Shown here piece after piece: positions 36,379 to 44,718 of a DNA stretch of 64,000 nucleotides. The DNA comes from Clostridiales bacterium 38-18. GTDB taxonomy: Bacteria; Bacillota; Clostridia; Peptostreptococcales; Acidaminobacteraceae. The notes beneath the pieces were generated by a model that saw nothing but the letters and a program-made list of their open reading frames with translations, ran no database searches and was not told where the DNA came from. Every line of letters starts with the position of its first letter. The first letter of the stretch is position 1. Location: NCBI GenBank assembly GCA_001897605.1, contig MKTL01000016.1, positions 302,410-366,409 of the forward strand, in the 5' to 3' direction. The position numbers and the translations under genes are program-made.

Positions 36379-38478
36379 ATGTCAAAAACTAACGCGCAGG
36401 CTACAATGCAGTCATCACAGAAATATCCAATTATGAATCAGTTCAAACAAAATATGATTCCATTTCTTAAAATGCTATCTATATACGGTATTATTATTCT
36501 TCTCATGGAGAGCTTGTTTCGGAAAAGCATCACAGATGGCTTCATGTGGATGGTTCATGAGCCATTAGCATTTTTGTTGAATTTGGCTATATTGGCTGTC
36601 ATATCAGGCTTGTTACTACTTGCGACTAGGCGAATTGCCATCGTAACCTTTATTGTAAGTACGTTGACGATTGTTCTTCATGTGGTCAACATCGGTAAGT
36701 TTTCACTTCGTAACGTACCAATGCTTTATGAAGACTTCTTTCTTATAAAAGAAGTTTGGGTTTTGATGCCAGAGCTGATTAACGTCAAGGTACTTCTTGG
36801 ATTGGGTCTTGGGATTTTGGTTTTATTCGCTTATGCTTGGGGACTTCATTTGTTTTATAAAAAAAGGAAGCTTTCCCAACATCGCATACTTGCTTTGATC
36901 TTGGTATTGGTGGGATCGCTACTATTGTTTATAGGACAAAAGCAGATGCATTCGGATGATGATATTTCTAAAACAGGGTTCTTATATTCATTGTCGAATA
37001 ACCTAAGAACACCCTCTATCGTTATAGACAAAACACAACTAGAAGCAGCTGATTCTCTTTATACGAGGTATGTCGAGGGCTACAATACGGAATTTGGTGG
37101 AGAGCTTGCAGATTCAGTAAAGCCGAATATTATTATCATTCAAAGTGAAGCATACTGGGATGTGAATAAAATGGATGTCAAATTTTCTAAAAATCCAAAT
37201 GCTTACTTTGAATCCTTAAGAAATGAATCACAATATGGAGAAATGTATGTCCCAGTAGTTGGAGGGGGAACGTCGAATACTGAGTATGAAATTCTAACAG
37301 GTATGACACTTAAAAACTATTCAAATGACTGGTATATGGTTTATCCCAATGAGATTAAGTCACCGCTGATTTCTTTGGCATCCATTTTGAGAAAGCAAGG
37401 TTATTCGTCAGTTGGGATTCATCCCTATATGTCTTGGTACTACAATCGCTATGGGGTTTACAATTCCATGGGCTTTAACACCTTTAAAACGCTTGAATTT
37501 ATGAATGATGTAAGAAAGGTTGGCGAATTCGCGGCAGATGATTACACGACGGATCTGATTATCAATCAAATAGAGAACGAAACAGCACCAGTTTTCAATT
37601 TCACAGTTACAATGCAAAACCATGGACCTTATGGCAATGCAAGATTTGGTGCTGATCAATTTGATGTGGATATAAAGACAAAAATGTCGGATTCAACCAA
37701 ATATTTTCTACACAATTATGTACAGGGCTTATATCTTTCGGACCAAGCGCTTGAGAAGCTGATCAATTATTTGAAAACCTGTGGCGAGCCAACCATTTTA
37801 CTATTCTATGGCGATCATTTGCCTATGCTAGGTGATGATTATCAAGCTTATCGAGAGCTTGATTACATTGGTAATGAGGATAATTATACGCTACAAAACG
37901 ACCTCCGTATGATGGCAGTCCCTTATATCCTATGGAGCAATTACGATACGAAGTCTGAAGAGCTACCGACGATGAATGCATCCTTTATGACTTCCTTCAT
38001 ATTGAACAAAGCAGCTCTAGATATGCCAGATTATTTAAAAGCACTTTATATGGCAAGAGAGGATATGCCCCTCTACTTTAGGACCTTTGGATATGATACA
38101 AATGGCAATAAGCTAACGCAGGAGTCATCGGCATTTATCAACATGAAATCGCTTTATTTATCTATTTTCAATACGCTTTCAAAAGGAGAGGGGATTGATC
38201 AGTGGGTGATTAAGGATAATAGTGACTTTAATAAGACCCTATCAGAAATTAACATTACCAAGGTTGAAGCAAGCGAGAGCCAGACTCAGATTTATGGAGG
38301 CCCATTTTATGAAGGTATGGCTATCAGCGTAAACAATGAAAAGATTGACTTTGATCTGAAGGAGGATGGTACGCTTCAAATCAAAAGGGGATTAAAGCAA
38401 GGAGATCAAATTAGCATACAGCTGTTAGATACTGATGGAAAGGTATTGGCAGAGCTAAAGTCATATGAGGTACAATAA
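36379..38478 (+). CDS. LTA synthase family membrane sulfatase
   Basis: 699 residues. Five hydrophobic segments cover about residues 30-200, followed by an external alkaline-phosphatase/sulfatase-type domain. Metal and nucleophile motifs are PNIIIIQSEAYWD (Glu), GGGTSNTEYEILTG (nucleophilic Thr), NHGPYG and YGDHLPMLG. Lipoteichoic acid synthases transfer glycerol-phosphate from phosphatidylglycerol outside the membrane, consistent with pgsA elsewhere in the window. About 90 residues beyond the catalytic domain form a C-terminal beta-rich extension. sfsA starts inside its stop codon (TAATG). Confidence 0.92.
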   Translation: MSKTNAQATMQSSQKYPIMNQFKQNMIPFLKMLSIYGIIILLMESLFRKSITDGFMWMVHEPLAFLLNLAILAVISGLLLLATRRIAIVTFIVSTLTIVLHVVNIGKFSLRNVPMLYEDFFLIKEVWVLMPELINVKVLLGLGLGILVLFAYAWGLHLFYKKRKLSQHRILALILVLVGSLLLFIGQKQMHSDDDISKTGFLYSLSNNLRTPSIVIDKTQLEAADSLYTRYVEGYNTEFGGELADSVKPNIIIIQSEAYWDVNKMDVKFSKNPNAYFESLRNESQYGEMYVPVVGGGTSNTEYEILTGMTLKNYSNDWYMVYPNEIKSPLISLASILRKQGYSSVGIHPYMSWYYNRYGVYNSMGFNTFKTLEFMNDVRKVGEFAADDYTTDLIINQIENETAPVFNFTVTMQNHGPYGNARFGADQFDVDIKTKMSDSTKYFLHNYVQGLYLSDQALEKLINYLKTCGEPTILLFYGDHLPMLGDDYQAYRELDYIGNEDNYTLQNDLRMMAVPYILWSNYDTKSEELPTMNASFMTSFILNKAALDMPDYLKALYMAREDMPLYFRTFGYDTNGNKLTQESSAFINMKSLYLSIFNTLSKGEGIDQWVIKDNSDFNKTLSEINITKVEASESQTQIYGGPFYEGMAISVNNEKIDFDLKEDGTLQIKRGLKQGDQISIQLLDTDGKVLAELKSYEVQ

Positions 38479-39182
38479 TGAACGTATATGAATTTAAGGA
38501 TTTACAACTGGGACGCTTTATAGAGCGTCCCAATCGCTATCTGTCCAAGGTAGAGGTAGATGGAAGGATAGAAACCGTACATGTACATGATCCTGGGCGT
38601 TTAAAAGAGCTGCTCTATGAAGGCAATGAGGTACTCGTAAGATATTGCCCATCACCTACACGTAAAACCAGCTGGGATATGATTGCTGCTAAAAAAGAAG
38701 ACGAGTATGTCTTAGTGCATTCTGGTATTCACCGTTACATCAGTACAGCGATTCTAGAAAATCTAGAGCTCAATCCCTTTGGTCCAATGACGGACTTAAA
38801 AGCAGAGGTTAAGGTAGGACAGTCCCGAATTGACTATTATGGTGTTATAATTGGGGAAGCGCCTATATGGATAGAGGTCAAAGGCTGCTCACTTTCTGAG
38901 GGCGGCACAGCGATGTTCCCTGATGCGCCAACGGTAAGGGGTGCAAGACATCTTGAGGAACTCATAGGTTTAAAGCAACAAGGCAAAAGAGCGGGCGTAC
39001 TCATTCTCGTATTAAGTGAAGCGACACAGTTTTCACCCAAATGGGACACGGACCCTGTTTTTGCAGATATTTTTTACAAGGCACTTGAAGTTGGGGTAGA
39101 GATTCATCCAGTTAGAGTCTCACTTTTACCAAGTGGTGAAATGCGGTATCTTGGGGAGATACCTATTGTAGAGAGGGGATAA
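38478..39182 (+). CDS. sfsA: DNA/RNA nuclease SfsA (sugar fermentation stimulation protein)
   Basis: 234 residues, the usual SfsA size. Motifs include RFIERPNRYLSKVEVDG at the N-terminus, HDPGRLKELL and the nuclease-like WIEVKGCSLSEGGTAMFPDAPTVRG segment (E-x-K core). SfsA was named for sugar fermentation stimulation in E. coli and has an OB-fold plus a PD-(D/E)xK nuclease-like domain. The ATG overlaps the LTA synthase stop (TAATG). One base separates its stop from the LysO N-terminal gene, so this is one operon from ltaS-like through lysO. Confidence 0.93.
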   Translation: MNVYEFKDLQLGRFIERPNRYLSKVEVDGRIETVHVHDPGRLKELLYEGNEVLVRYCPSPTRKTSWDMIAAKKEDEYVLVHSGIHRYISTAILENLELNPFGPMTDLKAEVKVGQSRIDYYGVIIGEAPIWIEVKGCSLSEGGTAMFPDAPTVRGARHLEELIGLKQQGKRAGVLILVLSEATQFSPKWDTDPVFADIFYKALEVGVEIHPVRVSLLPSGEMRYLGEIPIVERG

Positions 39183-39183
39183 T

Positions 39184-39474
39184 ATGTCAGGGATTTTGTT
39201 GTATTTAGGGCTGTTAATTATCGGGGGGATATTCAGCTATCGTGGCTGGATACATAAGGCGATGCTCGCCCGCATTGATCGTCTGCAAATGGCGTGCCTG
39301 TTTGGGCTATTGTTTATCATGGGCATGCGCATCGGCATGGATGACCGTGTAAAGGAAGCATTTTTAAAGATTGGCCTACATGCGGTCTTATTTGGTGTTT
39401 TTACAGTTGTTTTCAGCGTTCTCACCGTTCATCTGCTGCTTCGACTCATTGGTAGAAAGCAGGTGACGAAATGA
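39184..39474 (+). CDS. LysO family transporter, N-terminal part (split gene)
   Basis: 96 residues with three hydrophobic segments. It matches the N-terminal portion of LysO (DUF340/YbjE), including RIDRLQMACLFGLLFIMGMRIGMDD. In E. coli the exporter is one chain of about 300 residues. Here the N- and C-terminal portions are separate genes overlapping by four bases (ATGA), with a good AGAGGGG site before this start. The two products presumably assemble into one lysine or related amino acid exporter. Confidence 0.82.
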   Translation: MSGILLYLGLLIIGGIFSYRGWIHKAMLARIDRLQMACLFGLLFIMGMRIGMDDRVKEAFLKIGLHAVLFGVFTVVFSVLTVHLLLRLIGRKQVTK

Positions 39475-40058
39475 CTTTTAAAATCATTTTAGCGGTCGTG
39501 ATCGGCGGAATCGTAGGATTGTTTGTTCCGGACAGCTGGTATGCACTTTCAGATAACTGGCTGACAGTTGGTTTATGTTTGCTTTTATTTTTTGTAGGCA
39601 TCGATATCGGGAAAAATAAAAACGTATTAAAGGACTTGAAAAGATCCGGTGCTTTGTTCTTTTTAATTCCAATAGGTGTGGCAGTGGGTAGCTTAATCGG
39701 TGCGTTTATTATAGGTGCATTACTCGGTTATCCGCTTCATGAGTCAGGTGCTATCGGCTCTGGTCTTGGCTGGTATACCTTGTCTTCAATTATCATTGCG
39801 CCATACTCGGCTGAATTGTCCGTCCTTGCTTTTTTAACCAACGTCGTAAGAGAGATCCTAGCGATTATGATGATTCCACTTGTGGCAAAGTACGTTGGCT
39901 TCTATGAAGCGATCGCACCAGCAGGCGCAACGGCGATGGATACGACACTACCAATCGTTTCGAGAAATACAAACTCCGAAACCGCCGTACTATCGTTTTC
40001 AACAGGATTAATCCTTTCGACGTTAGTACCTATTTTAGTGCCGCTGTTTTTAAGATAA
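39471..40058 (+). CDS. LysO family transporter, C-terminal part (split gene)
   Basis: 195 residues with six hydrophobic segments and the LysO C-terminal motifs LLFFVGIDIGKNKN, SGLGWYTLSSIII and ATAMDTTLPIVSRNT. Combined with the 96-residue upstream product the total (291) equals a whole LysO. The ATG overlaps the upstream stop (ATGA). The frame change is at a natural start codon with intact domain borders, so I read this as a genuine two-gene form rather than a sequencing frameshift. A terminator follows. Confidence 0.87.
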   Translation: MTFKIILAVVIGGIVGLFVPDSWYALSDNWLTVGLCLLLFFVGIDIGKNKNVLKDLKRSGALFFLIPIGVAVGSLIGAFIIGALLGYPLHESGAIGSGLGWYTLSSIIIAPYSAELSVLAFLTNVVREILAIMMIPLVAKYVGFYEAIAPAGATAMDTTLPIVSRNTNSETAVLSFSTGLILSTLVPILVPLFLR

Positions 40059-40080
40059 TTGTGTGATATAGAAAAAAAAT

Positions 40081-40128
40081 AAAGGTGCAGCTGATTATCC
40101 TATTCAGATAAACAGAGGCACCTTTTTT
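40081..40128. terminator. Terminator between lysO and tpx
   Basis: AAAGGTGC pairs with GCACCTTT around a 29-base loop, followed by a T-run on the plus strand and an A-run that would serve tpx on the minus strand. Confidence 0.75.
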
Positions 40129-40163
40129 ACGATTAATATTTATTTGATGAAGTTCTGTTATTA

Positions 40164-40664
40164 TTACAAAGTCTCAATAAACTCCAAAACCTTATCATAA
40201 TCTGGGTGAGACCCAACTTCCTTTACATACTCAACGTATCTTACATTATCTTCAGCATCTACGACGACGATCCCACGCGCTAACAGTCTTAAGCCTTCGA
40301 TGGCATAGCCGTATTTAGTACCAAAATCGAGTGATTGATAATCTGAAACGACGATTGATTTTTCAATGCTATTTGCCACACAGAAGCGTTTTTGAGCAAA
40401 TGGTAAATCTACGCTCACCGTAACGACCATTACATCTGGGTGTTTAGTCGCTTCTTCGTTAAAACGAATCGTTTGGAACTCACAGATACGTGTATCGATT
40501 GAAGGAACAACGCTGTAAATTTTGATTTTTCCATTTAACTCATCAGAATTGAATTCAGACATATCTGGTTTAACCGCTTTAAAAGCAGGTGCTTTCATTC
40601 CAACTTTAATTTCTTCTCCTAAAAGTTTGATGGGATTACCCCCCATTGTAATTTGATCTCTCAT
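40164..40664 (-). CDS. tpx: Thiol peroxidase (atypical 2-Cys peroxiredoxin)
   Basis: 166 residues starting MRDQITMGGNPIKLLG. The peroxidatic cysteine is in SIDTRICEFQT and the resolving cysteine in FAQKRFCVAN, the Tpx pattern. It reduces peroxides using electrons from thioredoxin, so the TrxB/PDO pair is a plausible donor. I chose ATG 40664 because GGAGG lies five bases before it; an upstream in-frame TTG overlaps that site. It is monocistronic, and divergent from the NimA-like gene. Confidence 0.95.
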   Translation of the reverse strand: MRDQITMGGNPIKLLGEEIKVGMKAPAFKAVKPDMSEFNSDELNGKIKIYSVVPSIDTRICEFQTIRFNEEATKHPDVMVVTVSVDLPFAQKRFCVANSIEKSIVVSDYQSLDFGTKYGYAIEGLRLLARGIVVVDAEDNVRYVEYVKEVGSHPDYDKVLEFIETL

Positions 40665-40760
40665 GACAACCTCCAAATATATGTTTACAAGTATATAGTT
40701 AACCGAAATATCATTTTATAAACAATTTTCTTAGACATTTACAAAATGTTAAAAATTGCG

Positions 40761-40789
40761 TTCACAAGTGTACCCTCAGGGTGTATAGT
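40761..40789 (+). promoter_or_regulatory. Promoter with palindromic operator before NimA-like gene
   Basis: TTCACA and TATAGT are 17 bases apart, and the spacer contains the perfect palindrome ACCCTCAGGGT (40772-40782). A palindrome between -35 and -10 suggests direct control by a repressor or a MerR-like regulator, though MerR promoters normally have longer spacers. No regulator gene is adjacent. Confidence 0.6.
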
Positions 40790-40824
40790 GGATAATGTAA
40801 CGAATAAAGGAATTGGAGGTCACT

Positions 40825-41298
40825 ATGTTTAAAGAAATGCGCGTTCAGAAAAAAGTTATGCCAGCTGATCGTATCGACAAGCTGATTTTAGAAGGCGAAT
40901 ATGGCGTTCTTTCAGTTTTGGATACAAATGGCTATCCATATGCGATACCCGTCAATTATGTCTCTGATGAGCATGCAATTTATATACACTGCGCAAAAGA
41001 AGGCATGAAAATTGATGCCATCGCTGCACACGAAAAGGTTGGCTTCACAATCGTTGGACGTCACAGTGTCGTAGCAAAACGATTTTCAAGTGATTTCGAA
41101 AGCGTCGTCTGTTTTGGAAAAGCTGAGTTTGTAGAATCTGACGATACAAAGCTCGAAATTCTAAAGCGCTTTATTGTGAAGTACGCTCCTGAATTTACAG
41201 AGGGTGGCTTTAAATATGCAGCAAATGATTTTCATAAGACAAACATCATCAAATTAACGGTAGAACACAAGACAGGAAAGACCAACATCGATTTATAA
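40825..41298 (+). CDS. Pyridoxamine 5'-phosphate oxidase family protein (NimA-like)
   Basis: 157 residues. The split-barrel FMN-binding fold is suggested by LILEGEYGVLSVLDTNGYPYAIPVNYV, AIYIHCAKEGMKIDAI and KVGFTIVG. It resembles the NimA group, which includes nitroimidazole reductases, and many members are simply FMN or heme-binding proteins of unknown use. ATG 40825 follows GGAGGTCACT. Sixteen bases after it begins the inositol monophosphatase gene, so it opens a four-gene run with IMPase, a flavoprotein and a nitrilase-family enzyme. Confidence 0.85.
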   Translation: MFKEMRVQKKVMPADRIDKLILEGEYGVLSVLDTNGYPYAIPVNYVSDEHAIYIHCAKEGMKIDAIAAHEKVGFTIVGRHSVVAKRFSSDFESVVCFGKAEFVESDDTKLEILKRFIVKYAPEFTEGGFKYAANDFHKTNIIKLTVEHKTGKTNIDL

Positions 41299-41313
41299 GA
41301 ATAGGAAGTTAAC

Positions 41314-42150
41314 ATGATAGATAAACAATATGAAGCAGTTATCGCACTTGCCAAAGAAGCAGGTACGCTTCAAATGCATTTTTTTAGAAGTGATTCGCTC
41401 TCGATTGAGACGAAAAGCACCTCTGTAGATATGGTGACAGAAGCCGATATCGCTTGCGATAAACTCATCGTTAGTCGTCTAAAGGAGCTGTTCCCTGGTG
41501 ATCAAATTTTATCAGAGGAGCAAGGCTATCAGCCCAATGCGGCAGCATCGGATTATGAATGGATCATCGATCCATTAGATGGCACAACTAATTTTTCGAT
41601 TGGTCACCCTATTTTTGCTGTATCAATCGCAAGATGGTATAAGAACAAGCCAGAGTTTGGCGTCGTTTATGTCCCTACTTTGGAAGAAATCTATTTTGCA
41701 CAAAGAGGTGAAGGTGCTTATCGCGTCGTAAAAGACCAGTCTCCTGTAAGACTTTGTGCATCAACTCAGTCAGAACTGGGTAAAAGTGTCTTAGCGACAG
41801 GATTTCCATATGACCGTGCTACCGCTAAAAATAACAATTCTCAAAATATAGCGACGATGGTTCCCCTCGTAAAGGGTCTTAGAAGACTGGGTGCAGCAGC
41901 CTATGATTTGTGCTTGGTAGCAGCTGGTGTCTACGATGCATTTTGGGAGCTTAGACTTGGTAAGTGGGATCTAGCAGCAGGTGCTCTCATGATTACTGAA
42001 GCAGGTGGCGAGTTCAATTATCATTACGATGCTGAAAGATATAATGTGATTTCAGGATCGAGTGAAATTTGTAAAGCCATTGAAGGCAAGGTCTATCTGT
42101 CTAATAATGGTCATCAAATAAGAGATTATCAATTATCAAAGTTGTTATAG
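41314..42150 (+). CDS. Inositol monophosphatase family protein
   Basis: 278 residues. Metal-binding motifs are ILSEEQG near residue 66, WIIDPLDGTTNFSIGHP near residue 88, and GKWDLAAGALMITEAGG near 222, all typical of the IMPase superfamily. Members dephosphorylate inositol-1-phosphate, 3'-phosphoadenosine phosphates or sugar phosphates. The ribosome binding site is weak (AGGAAGTTAAC). It lies between the NimA-like gene and the flavoprotein gene, close enough for co-transcription. The true substrate is unknown. Confidence 0.92.
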   Translation: MIDKQYEAVIALAKEAGTLQMHFFRSDSLSIETKSTSVDMVTEADIACDKLIVSRLKELFPGDQILSEEQGYQPNAAASDYEWIIDPLDGTTNFSIGHPIFAVSIARWYKNKPEFGVVYVPTLEEIYFAQRGEGAYRVVKDQSPVRLCASTQSELGKSVLATGFPYDRATAKNNNSQNIATMVPLVKGLRRLGAAAYDLCLVAAGVYDAFWELRLGKWDLAAGALMITEAGGEFNYHYDAERYNVISGSSEICKAIEGKVYLSNNGHQIRDYQLSKLL

Positions 42151-42161
42151 GAGATAAGCGA

Positions 42162-42767
42162 TTGAAGCAACCCGTAATTTTAAAAGGAAGTCACAGATCA
42201 AATGGTCAAAGTAGTCAATACATCGATCAGCTTGTGGAAGAACTCAAGAAAAACGAAATTTATCCACAAGTATACGACATTAATCGTTTAACGGTTAAGC
42301 CATGTATCGATTGTAGTGTTTGTTCAAATTCATATGGCAAATGTGTGCACGATGATGATATGGAATCGGTTTATGAGGCGTTGAGGGCTACGGATGTTCT
42401 CATCGTTGCGTCGCCAGTGTATTTCAATGGCATCACCAGTAAACTAAAGCAGCTGGTAGACCGTTGTCAGATGATTTTCATCTGTGATTTTAAACATGGC
42501 AGGCCTTATGTGGATAATACAGTGAGTGAGACTAAGCAAGGCTATGTCATCTCTATGGGTGGTGCAAATGCCTATACCGATCAATTTACTGGGAATGCAC
42601 TTAGTTTAGGCTTGGTTTTTAGAAACCTAAGAATGCCATTAACAGAGCATTTTACTTATGCAGGTACAGATCATAGTGAAGTTCTAAGTAGAAATGAAGC
42701 AAAAGACGACATCGAAAAAATCGTCCAAAATTTGAAAGACTTTTATCAAAGAGTCGGAGAAAAATAA
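42162..42767 (+). CDS. NADPH-dependent FMN reductase family / iron-sulfur flavoprotein-like
   Basis: 201 residues starting at a TTG (GGAG lies nine bases upstream; no ATG is better). The flavodoxin fold is indicated by the phosphate loop GSHRSNGQSSQ and ASPVYFNGITSKLKQLVDR. A cluster CIDCSVCSNSYGKC (C-x2-C-x2-C-x6-C) resembles the compact cysteine motif of iron-sulfur flavoproteins, so it may carry a [4Fe-4S] cluster beside FMN. It sits 6 bases before the nitrilase-family gene. Confidence 0.85.
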   Translation: MKQPVILKGSHRSNGQSSQYIDQLVEELKKNEIYPQVYDINRLTVKPCIDCSVCSNSYGKCVHDDDMESVYEALRATDVLIVASPVYFNGITSKLKQLVDRCQMIFICDFKHGRPYVDNTVSETKQGYVISMGGANAYTDQFTGNALSLGLVFRNLRMPLTEHFTYAGTDHSEVLSRNEAKDDIEKIVQNLKDFYQRVGEK

Positions 42768-42779
42768 GGAGGGATGACG

Positions 42780-43598
42780 TTGAAGGAAAAGATGAAATTG
42801 GGTCTCATACAGATGATTACCTATAAAGACAAAGAGATGTCACTGGACAAGGCGGCTGAAAACATTAAGCAGCTGGCAGATCAGGGTGCAGATATGGTCG
42901 TATTACCAGAGATGTTTAACTGTCCATATGAGACACAAAGGTTTCCGCAATATGCAGAGCCAGAGGGCGGGCCAACTTGGCAGAGAATGCAGCAGGTCGC
43001 TAGAGACAATCACATCTATTTGGTGTGTGGTTCTATCGCTGAAATAGAGGATGGCAATATCTATAACACATCATTTGTTTTTGATAGAGACGGCAATCAA
43101 ATCGGAAAGCATAGAAAAATTCATATGTTTGATATCAACATCGAAAATGGTCAATATTTTAAAGAGTCAGAGACCCTCGAAGCAGGCGATCAGGCGACTG
43201 TATTTGAGACAGAATATGGCACCATTGGCCTTGCCATTTGCTACGATGTTAGATTTCCTGAGCTCTCTAGAATGATGGTAGACAGAGGGGCAAAGATGCT
43301 GATTTATCCAGCAGCATTTAATATGACAACCGGACCCGCACATTGGGAACTCCTTTTTAGAACCCGTGCGGTGGACAATCAAGTCTTTACAGTTGGCTGT
43401 GCGCCGGCAAGGGACTACTCTCTGAGCTATATCTCATATGGCAACTCCATCGTCGTCGATCCATGGGGCGATGTACTGGGTAGATTGGATGACTCTGAAG
43501 GGTATCTACTAGGCGAAATTGACTTCGGAGAGGTTTCTCATATTAGAGAACAGCTACCGATCATCAAGCAGCTTAGAAAAGACGTTTATCATAAGTAA
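42780..43598 (+). CDS. Carbon-nitrogen hydrolase (Nit2/omega-amidase-like)
   Basis: About 272 residues. The catalytic triad motifs of the nitrilase superfamily are present: Glu in LPEMFNCPYE, Lys in HRKIHMFDI, and Cys in LAICYDVRFPEL. The sequence is closest in style to omega-amidases, which hydrolyse alpha-ketoglutaramate. I prefer TTG 42780 as the start because GGAGG is seven bases upstream; an ATG six bases earlier is too close to that site and an ATG 12 bases later is also possible. No structured terminator lies immediately after it; one follows at 43676. Confidence 0.9.
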   Translation: MKEKMKLGLIQMITYKDKEMSLDKAAENIKQLADQGADMVVLPEMFNCPYETQRFPQYAEPEGGPTWQRMQQVARDNHIYLVCGSIAEIEDGNIYNTSFVFDRDGNQIGKHRKIHMFDINIENGQYFKESETLEAGDQATVFETEYGTIGLAICYDVRFPELSRMMVDRGAKMLIYPAAFNMTTGPAHWELLFRTRAVDNQVFTVGCAPARDYSLSYISYGNSIVVDPWGDVLGRLDDSEGYLLGEIDFGEVSHIREQLPIIKQLRKDVYHK

Positions 43599-43675
43599 GA
43601 AAATAACAATTTAGCCAGTCGATATTGAATGAGTATGTAAATTAGTAATATTCCTAATCTATATATAAATATAAC

Positions 43676-43722
43676 AATAGCTGATACGATCTATATTATT
43701 AGATACGCATCAGCTATTTTTT
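43676..43722 (+). terminator. Terminator after nitrilase-family gene
   Basis: AATAGCTGAT pairs with ATCAGCTATT, with an inner GATCTA/TAGAT extension, followed by TTTTTTATTTTT. Confidence 0.88.
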
Positions 43723-43744
43723 ATTTTTGTTAAGCCACAATCTC

Positions 43745-43793
43745 ACTTGTGGTAAAATCTGAAGGCTCGATGCCTGAAGATTTTTGTTTAATT
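43745..43793 (-). repeat. Dispersed repeat, copy B (3' of HAD gene)
   Basis: On the minus strand, 14 bases after the stop of the HAD phosphatase gene: ATTAAAC, then AGGCATCGAGCCTTCAG and ATTTTACCACAAG. It matches copy A at 16095-16134 with a few substitutions and small gaps. Just beyond it, CCACAAGTGAGATTGTGG forms a hairpin. It lies against the terminator of the converging plus-strand gene, as copy A does. Confidence 0.6.
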
Positions 43794-43806
43794 AAAAGCG
43801 TAAAGG

Positions 43807-44550
43807 TTAAATGTGTAATTGATCATCTGAAACGACTTTGACATTAGCGTCAAGTTCATAGACGAGGTCTTTTCGTTCGATGATGATTTTTGCTTTCTCA
43901 GCGAGCTCAGGCGTTGTTTTGATGTTGAGTAAGAGCTCTTTTGCTGGATTAATCGCTATCGGGTTTCCCACGCGGCAGAGCATGGAGTAATCGCCATTGG
44001 TATCGCCATAAGCATAGCTTTGACTGAGATCGATGCCAAATTGCTCAACGAGCTCGTCTATGGCTCTGTCTTTGCTGTCAGAATCCCACATTGGGATGAC
44101 CTCACCGGTAAAGCGTCCCTCTTCATCGACGAGGTAGCTGGTGCCTCTATAAGCGTCGATGCTGTATTTGTCCGCCATTTTTGAAACGAGAAAATCTGGA
44201 CTACCAGAGATGAAAAACACCTTATGTCCATTGAGCTTGTGCCATAAAATACGACTGCGCGTATATTTGTAGACGATGTCACCGTGGAGCGCGATGACCT
44301 GATTCGAGATAAACTCAAGATCGGCGACGCGTCTCCCTTTTAAGGCTTCATAGTACGTTTCTACGAGTTCTAACATATAAGTGTCGTATTCGCCAACGCG
44401 TTTACGCCACTCTGTAAAAGCACTTTTAATGCTGGTGTGCCAAAGTGCAGGGTCGATGATTTCGTATTTTACCATCTTTTTAAAATGTTCTATCAATAAG
44501 GAATTGCGATAGAGCGTTCCGTCAATATCAAAAAATGCTGCGATTTGCAT
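43807..44550 (-). CDS. HAD-IB family phosphatase
   Basis: 247 residues starting MQIAAFFDIDGTLYRNSLL. HAD motif I is DIDGT, motif II FISGSPDFLV, and motifs III/IV are in YAYGDTNGDYSML. HAD-IB members include phosphoserine phosphatase-like and lipid phosphatase-like enzymes. ATG 44550 is chosen because AAGGAGG lies five bases before it; the reading frame extends 45 codons further but without family similarity. It is divergent from the acetate transporter gene. The substrate is unknown. Confidence 0.88.
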   Translation of the reverse strand: MQIAAFFDIDGTLYRNSLLIEHFKKMVKYEIIDPALWHTSIKSAFTEWRKRVGEYDTYMLELVETYYEALKGRRVADLEFISNQVIALHGDIVYKYTRSRILWHKLNGHKVFFISGSPDFLVSKMADKYSIDAYRGTSYLVDEEGRFTGEVIPMWDSDSKDRAIDELVEQFGIDLSQSYAYGDTNGDYSMLCRVGNPIAINPAKELLLNIKTTPELAEKAKIIIERKDLVYELDANVKVVSDDQLHI

Positions 44551-44718
44551 ATATGCCTCCTTGGTACTATCTTTATTTATTAGTCTATTATACCCGCAAA
44601 AGTGCAAATTTTGACTATTTTTTTTTGATTTGATTTTTCTTGATATGGACATGCTTTTATGATAATCTATTTTGGAGTTTATCATTTAGTTAAAGATTTA
44701 TCAGTGGGAGGATTTATC

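Noticed and set aside
42774..42779. ATG at 42774 as the nitrilase-family start
   Set aside because: It abuts the GGAGG site with no spacing; TTG at 42780 fits better, though ATG 42792 stays possible.
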